Positions 58,591 to 64,000 of a stretch of DNA of 64,000 nt are shown here, piece by piece; positions within the stretch are counted from its first letter, which is position 1, and each line of letters opens with the position of its first letter. Below the pieces are notes generated by a model that searched no databases, was not told the origin of the DNA, and saw only the letters and a program-made list of their open reading frames with translations. The position numbers and the translations under genes were made by a program. This stretch comes from Bacillus sp. AFS006103 (lineage in GTDB: Bacteria; Bacillota; Bacilli; Bacillales; Cytobacillaceae): the NCBI GenBank assembly GCA_002559145.1, contig NTXX01000011.1, positions 322,123 through 386,122 of the forward strand, in the 5' to 3' direction.

Positions 58591-60558
58591 ATGGATATTA
58601 GTGGAATTTTACAAGTCGTTTCAAATAGTAAACTTATTTATCCAAACGAAGAAAAAGTACGTTCAACCTCTATTGGAAGCAGCGAAGCATTTCAAGAACT
58701 TCTTAAACAATCACAAGAAGATCCGGCTAAATTTTGGGACAGTGCAGCCCGTGAACTTGTTTGGTATGAACCATGGGATGAAACCATTAGTGGACAGCTC
58801 CCCGATTTTCGCTTTTTTTCCGGCGGCATTAGTAACCCAAGTGTAAATTTACTTGATCGCCATATAGAAAATGGGGCAGGAAACCGGACCGCGCTCATTT
58901 GGGAAGGTGAAAACGGGGATACCAAATTTTACACATATAATATGCTTCTAGCTGAAGTCAATCGGTTTGCGAATGTTCTTAAATCCTTTGGTGTAAAAAA
59001 AGGTGATTGTGTTGCCATTTTTCTTCCGAATCTGGCCGAAGCCTTTATTTCTGTTTTAGCTTGTTTCCGAATTGGTGCGATTTACAATACGATTTTTTCC
59101 GGTTATTCAGAAAAATCATTGACAGACCGACTCATCAATTTTGAGCCAAAGGTATTGATCACTGCGGATGCAACGGAACGCCGGGGTAAATTCATCCCTT
59201 TAAAAGAAAAAGTAGATCAGGTTGTTCCATCTATCCCATCTATCGAAGCTGTCATTGTTGTCGACCGCTTAGGTTCAGAGGTTCAAATGAAAGAGGGCCG
59301 GGATTACTGGTGGCATGAGCAGACTAAAGCGGCAAGTATCGTTTGTGAACCTGAGCGAATTGAAGCGAATGAGAGCGGTATTGTCTTTTATACAAGTGGG
59401 ACGACAGGTAAACCCAAAGGTGTCGTGCATTCCGGCATGGCTTTTGTCACACAAAATTACACATATGCTAAGTATCATATGGATCACCATCAGGACGATG
59501 TTTTCTGGTGTACCGCGGATATCGGCTGGTTAACCATGCATATATGGGGAATTACAGGTGCCTTAGCGAATGGTGTAACAACCGTTGTCTTTGAAGGAGC
59601 TGTTGATTATCCAACAAAAGATCGTTTTTATCAAATCATTGAAAAATACAGGGTGAATAAACTGTTTACAGCCCCAACAGCATTAAGAATGTTAAAAAGT
59701 ATGGGAGAAAAAACATTAGAGAAATTTGATTTATCTTGCCTCGATGTTATTTCCCTTGTTGGAGAACCCTTCGATCCAGAGACGTGGCATTGGACCTATG
59801 AAGTTTTAGGCAAGAAAAAGGTATATATCAATAATACATGGGGGCAAACCGAAACAGCGGGTTCGCCTATAGCTGGGGCAGCTTGGCTGACACCGATGAA
59901 ACCGGGATCCTCAGGAACGGCCTTTTTAGGTGCAGTTATGGATATCGTTGATGCAGAAGGCAATTCGGTTAGACCCGGCACCTTAGGAAACCTGGTGATT
60001 AGAAAACCATTTCCAATGTTATGCCGAACACTCTGGAAAGAACCGGAACGGTATTACGCATCCTATTATAGCCAAGTGGATGGCTGCTATTATGCCAGCG
60101 ACCTGGCATTAATAGATGATGATGGATATTTATGGGTAGTTGGCCGTTCAGATGACGCATTTAATGTAGCCGGGCACCGCTTGAGTACAATGGAAATGGA
60201 AAGCGCTGCACTTGAATGTGAAGGAGTTTCTGAGACTGCAATTATTGGAATCCCTGATGAAATTAAAGGAGAGGTTCCGCTCGTATTTGTCCGTCTGGCT
60301 GATGGCTATAAAGGAACTGAAGAATTAAAACAACAAATAAATAATCGGATCATTCAACAAATTGGTAAGATTGCCACTCCAAAATCAATTATTTTTACAG
60401 ATATGCTCCCGAAAACAGTCAGCGGAAAAATCATGCGCCGCTTATTAAAGGAAATTGTTGTATCAGGTAAGGTTACCGGCGATATTACAGGACTAGAAGA
60501 CCCAACGACCGTTGCACAAATACAAAAAATACTTGCGGAAAAATCATCTGTTAAATAG
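58591..60558 (+). CDS. acyl-CoA synthetase (acetyl-CoA synthetase family)
   Basis: 655-aa AMP-forming acyl-CoA ligase: P-loop-like YTSGTTGKPKG (about 268-278), NNTWGQTETAG, YASDLALIDDDGYLWVVGRSDDAFNVAGHRLS and C-terminal catalytic Lys in PKTVSGKIMRR. The length and WYEPWDE start resemble acetyl/propionyl/acetoacetyl-CoA synthetases more than the ~550-aa YngI that B. subtilis has at this position. It may activate acetoacetate released by HMG-CoA lyase. AAAGGAG before the ATG. Confidence 0.85.
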   Translation: MDISGILQVVSNSKLIYPNEEKVRSTSIGSSEAFQELLKQSQEDPAKFWDSAARELVWYEPWDETISGQLPDFRFFSGGISNPSVNLLDRHIENGAGNRTALIWEGENGDTKFYTYNMLLAEVNRFANVLKSFGVKKGDCVAIFLPNLAEAFISVLACFRIGAIYNTIFSGYSEKSLTDRLINFEPKVLITADATERRGKFIPLKEKVDQVVPSIPSIEAVIVVDRLGSEVQMKEGRDYWWHEQTKAASIVCEPERIEANESGIVFYTSGTTGKPKGVVHSGMAFVTQNYTYAKYHMDHHQDDVFWCTADIGWLTMHIWGITGALANGVTTVVFEGAVDYPTKDRFYQIIEKYRVNKLFTAPTALRMLKSMGEKTLEKFDLSCLDVISLVGEPFDPETWHWTYEVLGKKKVYINNTWGQTETAGSPIAGAAWLTPMKPGSSGTAFLGAVMDIVDAEGNSVRPGTLGNLVIRKPFPMLCRTLWKEPERYYASYYSQVDGCYYASDLALIDDDGYLWVVGRSDDAFNVAGHRLSTMEMESAALECEGVSETAIIGIPDEIKGEVPLVFVRLADGYKGTEELKQQINNRIIQQIGKIATPKSIIFTDMLPKTVSGKIMRRLLKEIVVSGKVTGDITGLEDPTTVAQIQKILAEKSSVK

Positions 60559-60572
60559 TTATTAATTAGAGA

Positions 60573-60608
60573 CAGTCATTTGTCAGGAAGGTAACCGACA
60601 AATGACTG
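60573..60608. repeat. perfect 12-bp hairpin between acyl-CoA synthetase and accC
   Basis: CAGTCATTTGTC (60573-60584) and GACAAATGACTG (60597-60608) with a 12-nt loop. No T run follows, so it is a poor terminator; it may be an mRNA processing or stability structure within the operon, or an operator. Confidence 0.7.
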
Positions 60609-60736
60609 GTTCCATATTAGTAGATTAGGAGTTAAAGATAGACGTAAAGATTTACATATCTCCTTTATTATCAAAGTTTAGCTGATGCTGATGAGTTTTA
60701 ACCTTCTTAAATAGAGGATAGAAAGGGTGGAAAGTC

Positions 60737-62098
60737 ATGTTTAAAAAAGTATTAATAGCTAATCGTGGCGAAATTGCTGTCCGTGTCATTCGTACATGCA
60801 AGTCCTTAGGGATTACTACAATTGGAGTTTACTCCGAAGCAGATGCGGATGCTCCCCATGTAAAAATGGCAGATGAGGCCTATTTAATTGGCGGTCCCCG
60901 TGTAGCCGAAAGCTATTTAAATATCAATAAAATTCTCGAGGTCGCTCTAGAATCAGGAGCGGCGGCAATCCATCCGGGATATGGCTTGTTGTCCGAAAAT
61001 ACGGACTTTGCCCGCCGTTGTGAGGAAGCTGGCCTTATCTTCATTGGACCTTCTCCAGAGGTTATTTCCAAAATGGGAAGTAAGATTGAATCACGCAAAG
61101 CAATGGAGGAAGCTGGTGTTCCTGTCGTTCCAGGGATTACCTACCCACTGGCAGATGAAGAGGAAGCAGTAGAAGCGGCGGATCGCATTGGTTATCCCGT
61201 TATGCTAAAAGCTTCCGCTGGTGGTGGAGGAATTGGAATGCAGGTGGTCCATAATGGAGATGAAATCCGAAAAGCTTTCGCTGGGAATCAAAAGCGGGCA
61301 ACTGATTTCTTCGGCGATGGAGCAATGTATATTGAAAAATTTGTTGAAAATCCAAGGCATATTGAGATTCAAATCTTGGCAGATGGTTTTGGAAATACCG
61401 TGTATCTTTGGGAACGTGAATGTTCAATCCAGCGCCGTCATCAAAAGGTCGTAGAAGAAGCTCCATCCTCATTTATTACTGAAGAAACTCGTACCAAGAT
61501 GGGGGAGGCTGCAGTAAGAGCGGCCAAATCCATTGGGTATAAAAATGCGGGAACCATCGAGTTTTTAGTGGATAAAGAGCAAAATTTCTATTTTCTTGAA
61601 ATGAATACCCGTTTACAAGTGGAACATCCGGTTACGGAAGAAATTACAGGGTTGGACTTAGTTGAAAAACAATTGCAAATTGCTGCAGGTGAAGCTCTGG
61701 AATTTTCTCAAGCAGAGGTCAAACGCGACGGTCATGCCATTGAGGTTAGAATCTATGCGGAAGACCCGAAAACATTTTTCCCTTCACCCGGAAAAATAAC
61801 AAAATTAGAGTTGCCGAACGGACCTGGAGTTCGACATGAATTAGCGATTCACGGTCAATCCGTCGTCACACCTTTTTATGATCCAATGATTGCTAAGCTT
61901 GTTGTCAAGGGCAGCAATCGGGAAGAGGCAATCAATCGTCTGCAAGAAGCATTAGTGGATTATCATATTGAAGGTATTAAAACAAATATCCCAATGTTGC
62001 AAGAGGTTATTGCTCACCCGGCATTCCAATTAGGTGATACGACAACAGACTTCGTTAACAAGTATTTAAAATCTAAAAAAGCAAATAACGTTAAATAG
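60737..62098 (+). CDS. biotin carboxylase subunit (acyl-CoA carboxylase, YngH-like)
   Basis: 453-aa biotin carboxylase: KVLIANRGEIAVRVIRTC at the start, HPGYGLLSEN, ATP-grasp loop KASAGGGGIGM (about 157-167), ERECSIQRRHQKVVEEAPS, and EMNTRLQVEHPVTEE (Mg/ATP). With a small carrier protein immediately downstream and HMG-CoA lyase next, it is most likely the 3-methylcrotonyl-CoA carboxylase subunit and not housekeeping AccC. The carboxyltransferase is not in the window. ATG after AAAGGGTGG. Confidence 0.92.
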   Translation: MFKKVLIANRGEIAVRVIRTCKSLGITTIGVYSEADADAPHVKMADEAYLIGGPRVAESYLNINKILEVALESGAAAIHPGYGLLSENTDFARRCEEAGLIFIGPSPEVISKMGSKIESRKAMEEAGVPVVPGITYPLADEEEAVEAADRIGYPVMLKASAGGGGIGMQVVHNGDEIRKAFAGNQKRATDFFGDGAMYIEKFVENPRHIEIQILADGFGNTVYLWERECSIQRRHQKVVEEAPSSFITEETRTKMGEAAVRAAKSIGYKNAGTIEFLVDKEQNFYFLEMNTRLQVEHPVTEEITGLDLVEKQLQIAAGEALEFSQAEVKRDGHAIEVRIYAEDPKTFFPSPGKITKLELPNGPGVRHELAIHGQSVVTPFYDPMIAKLVVKGSNREEAINRLQEALVDYHIEGIKTNIPMLQEVIAHPAFQLGDTTTDFVNKYLKSKKANNVK

Positions 62099-62109
62099 GA
62101 GGAATAATC

Positions 62110-62322
62110 ATGAGTGAAGTATTGGCAAGCATGGCAGGAAATGTATGGAAGATATTGGTTAAAGCTGGGGACCAGGTAGAAGAGGGTCAAGATGTAGTGA
62201 TTTTAGAATCAATGAAAATGGAAATTCCAATTGCGGCCGAACTCGATGGAACGGTGAAAGAAGTGAAAGTGAATGAAGGCGACTTTGTTAATGAAGGCGA
62301 CGTCATTGTAGTAGTTGAATAG
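62110..62322 (+). CDS. biotin/lipoyl carrier protein (YngHB-like)
   Basis: 70-aa biotin carrier domain only: VLASMAGNVWKILVKAGDQVEEGQ, the biotinylated Lys in ESMKMEIP (K36) and the closing DFVNEGDVIVVVE. Cofactor arm for the adjacent biotin carboxylase. GGAGGAA about 7 nt before the ATG; 11 bp after the carboxylase gene. Equivalent to B. subtilis YngHB. Confidence 0.93.
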   Translation: MSEVLASMAGNVWKILVKAGDQVEEGQDVVILESMKMEIPIAAELDGTVKEVKVNEGDFVNEGDVIVVVE

Positions 62323-62354
62323 AGCCTGAATAAGGGTGTAAAGGAGATGGAACA

Positions 62355-63281
62355 ATGAAGTGGCCGGTGAGTGTAACGATTAAAGAGGTTGGTCCTCGTG
62401 ATGGATTGCAAAACGAAAAAACTTTCATTTCAACAGAAGATAAAATTGCTTGGATTAATCAATTGTCAGAAAGTGGGCTAAAACATCTCGAGATTACTTC
62501 TTTTGTTAATCCCAAATGGATTCCTGCACTTTCAGATGCCGTTGCCGTGGCTGCTGGCATTACTAAAGTGCCCGGTGTCACCTATACAGCACTCGTTCCA
62601 AACCTTCAAGGTTTGGAACAGGCATTTAAAGCGAACATTGATGAAGTGGCCGTGTTTATGTCGGCAAGTGAAACACATAACTTAAAAAATATTAATAAAA
62701 CAATTGGTGCGACTTTCCCTGTGTTAAAAGACTTGGTCAGAGAAACCATTTCAGCCGGAAAATTAAGCAGAGGCTATGTTTCGACTGTTTTTGGTTGTCC
62801 TTATGAGGGGAATGTCGATATCGATGCGGTCATAAGAGTGTCCGAAACATTATTTGACATGGGGATTGCAGAATTGTCTCTCGGGGATACGATCGGTGTG
62901 GCCAATCCAAAGCAAGTTCAAGAAGTGTTAGAAGTGTTACTAAAGAGATTTCCGGCTGATAGATTAGCCATGCATTTTCATGATACAAGAGGAACGGCTT
63001 TGGCTAACATCTTAGTATCGTTAGAGATGGGAATTACCATTTTTGACTCTTCGCTTGGCGGCTTAGGAGGATGTCCTTATGCCCCCGGAGCATCTGGTAA
63101 CGTTGCAACAGACGATTTACTTTATATGCTTCACGGGATGGGAATTCACACGGGAGCTGATCAGCAAAAGCTGACTTCTGCATCCCAATTCATTCAGGAG
63201 AAGCTTGGCAGACCTTTACCTAGTAAAAGTTTTCAAGCTGCCAGCTCCTTGCTTGGTGGAAAGCTTGGAAATACCGTGTGA
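62355..63281 (+). CDS. hydroxymethylglutaryl-CoA lyase (YngG)
   Basis: 308-aa TIM-barrel lyase cleaving 3-hydroxy-3-methylglutaryl-CoA to acetyl-CoA and acetoacetate. Motifs: VGPRDGLQNE at the N-terminus, HFHDTRGTALAN (metal-binding His pair, about 202-213) and the HMG-CoA lyase signature with catalytic Cys GLGGCPYAPGASGN (about 235-248). AAGGAG before the ATG. Last step of leucine catabolism in this operon. Confidence 0.95.
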   Translation: MKWPVSVTIKEVGPRDGLQNEKTFISTEDKIAWINQLSESGLKHLEITSFVNPKWIPALSDAVAVAAGITKVPGVTYTALVPNLQGLEQAFKANIDEVAVFMSASETHNLKNINKTIGATFPVLKDLVRETISAGKLSRGYVSTVFGCPYEGNVDIDAVIRVSETLFDMGIAELSLGDTIGVANPKQVQEVLEVLLKRFPADRLAMHFHDTRGTALANILVSLEMGITIFDSSLGGLGGCPYAPGASGNVATDDLLYMLHGMGIHTGADQQKLTSASQFIQEKLGRPLPSKSFQAASSLLGGKLGNTV

Positions 63282-63294
63282 GAAAGGTGAGATC

Positions 63295-64000
63295 ATGACT
63301 AATACCATAGTAGTTAACAAGTTAGAAAACGGAATCGTGCTGATTACTTTAAATAGGCCGGAAGCAGCTAATGCTTTATCCATACAGATGTTAGAGGGGC
63401 TCAAGGATGCCATCCTTACCTGTAAATATGATCGATCCGTCCGCTGTATCGTCATTACCGGGGCCGGGGAGAAGGCTTTTTGTGCTGGAGCTGATTTAAA
63501 GGAACGAGCTGGAATGGATCCGGTTCAGGTGAGGAAGACGGTTTCCCTAATCCGTGATACGATCAATTCTTTAGAATTTTTACCCCAACCGGTCATAGCG
63601 GCAGTGAACGGCGTTGCATTTGGCGGAGGAACTGAACTAGCGCTCGCTTGTGATATCCGTATTGCCTCTGAAACTGCGAAACTCGGACTGACGGAAACTT
63701 CCTTAGGAATTATTCCAGGGGCAGGCGGAACACAGCGTTTAGCAAGATTAGTAGGAAAAGGACGTGCCAAAGAGCTGATTTTCACTGCCAGACGTATTGA
63801 AGCAAAAGAAGCCCTTGAGATTGGTTTAGTAGAGTATACGGTCCCTGTTGCAAGCTTAATGGATAAAGCATTAGAAGTCGCGGGACAAATTGTTCGGAAT
63901 GGCCCGATTGCCGTCGCGCAAGCAAAGTTCGCCATCGATAAAGGCTATGATGTCGATATAAATACAGGTCTTGCGATTGAACAAAATGCCTATGAAGTGA
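63295..64000 (+). CDS. enoyl-CoA hydratase/isomerase (YngF-like), partial
   Basis: The 3' end lies beyond the window; 235 codons are visible. Crotonase fold: LNRPEAANALS, oxyanion-hole segment KAFCAGADLKER (about 60-71), and VNGVAFGGGTELALACDIRIA with the Glu of the active site, then GLTETSLGIIPGAGGTQRL. Likely 3-methylglutaconyl-CoA hydratase, supplying the lyase encoded just upstream (13 bp gap, AAAGGTGAG before ATG 63295). Confidence 0.92.
   Translation, partial: MTNTIVVNKLENGIVLITLNRPEAANALSIQMLEGLKDAILTCKYDRSVRCIVITGAGEKAFCAGADLKERAGMDPVQVRKTVSLIRDTINSLEFLPQPVIAAVNGVAFGGGTELALACDIRIASETAKLGLTETSLGIIPGAGGTQRLARLVGKGRAKELIFTARRIEAKEALEIGLVEYTVPVASLMDKALEVAGQIVRNGPIAVAQAKFAIDKGYDVDINTGLAIEQNAYEV

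Overview
The window is low-GC chromosomal DNA of a spore-forming Bacillaceae species (Bacillus/Neobacillus type). This is inferred from the lexA-yneA-yneB-ynzC / tkt / sirA-yneF / ccdA-ccdC / yneK order known from Bacillus subtilis, strong AGGAGG ribosome-binding sites, gabTD-gabR, paiAB, and a leucine-degradation (yng-type) operon. I cannot fix the species from sequence alone.

Region by region. 0-11.9 kb is a conserved core: SOS module lexA/yneA-yneB-ynzC with LexA boxes between the divergent promoters, transketolase, the Spo0A/DnaA-axis sporulation gene sirA, yneF, a heterodimeric ABC exporter, a short Spo0E-type phosphatase gene on the minus strand, ccdA, ccdC and yneK. A 52-bp tandem array lies before yneK. 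11.9-14.2 kb is a gene-poor scar: a selenocysteine tRNA (selC), a decayed second selC-like sequence, and remnants of IS110- and IS1182-type transposases.

14.2-22 kb is a glutarate / 5-aminovalerate / GABA catabolic block (aminotransferase, semialdehyde dehydrogenase, GabP-like permease, L-2-hydroxyglutarate oxidase LhgO, a DUF3870 protein, CsiD/GlaH glutarate hydroxylase). The aminotransferase and the GlaH gene are each preceded by a sigma-A promoter, a similar ~100-nt leader RNA and an intrinsic terminator. In both leaders an AACTG segment is complementary to the 5' arm of the terminator, so this looks like a matched pair of terminator/antiterminator switches. It is my leading candidate for an undescribed system.

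22.7-30.8 kb is a sigma-54 regulon: a permease and a four-gene operon (heme-dependent oxidative N-demethylase/DUF3445, a DmmA-like zinc-ribbon subunit, a flavin/[2Fe-2S] reductase, an aldehyde dehydrogenase) with two visible -24/-12 promoters, a divergent sigma-54 activator and a 13-bp-arm inverted repeat upstream. It resembles the dimethylamine monooxygenase systems of proteobacteria. 30.9-35.2 kb is a second, GabR-controlled gabT-gabD locus.

35.4-50.2 kb is mixed accessory content: FbpA, catalase-peroxidase KatG, a VOC protein, acetyltransferases, MarR with paiA-paiB, a PQQ-type sugar dehydrogenase, a GH1 beta-glucosidase, an EtfBA pair with bifurcating-type motifs, and several unknowns. 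Two ~235-bp copies of a dispersed palindromic repeat sit at 39.1 and 46.5 kb. 50.3-54.2 kb holds a MurF-like ligase facing two ATP-grasp ligases, possibly an amide-forming system. 54.5-64 kb holds a DUF421 membrane protein, a GAF/PucR-type regulator and the start of a leucine/acyl-CoA operon (acyl-CoA dehydrogenase, acyl-CoA synthetase, biotin carboxylase, biotin carrier, HMG-CoA lyase, enoyl-CoA hydratase cut by the window end).
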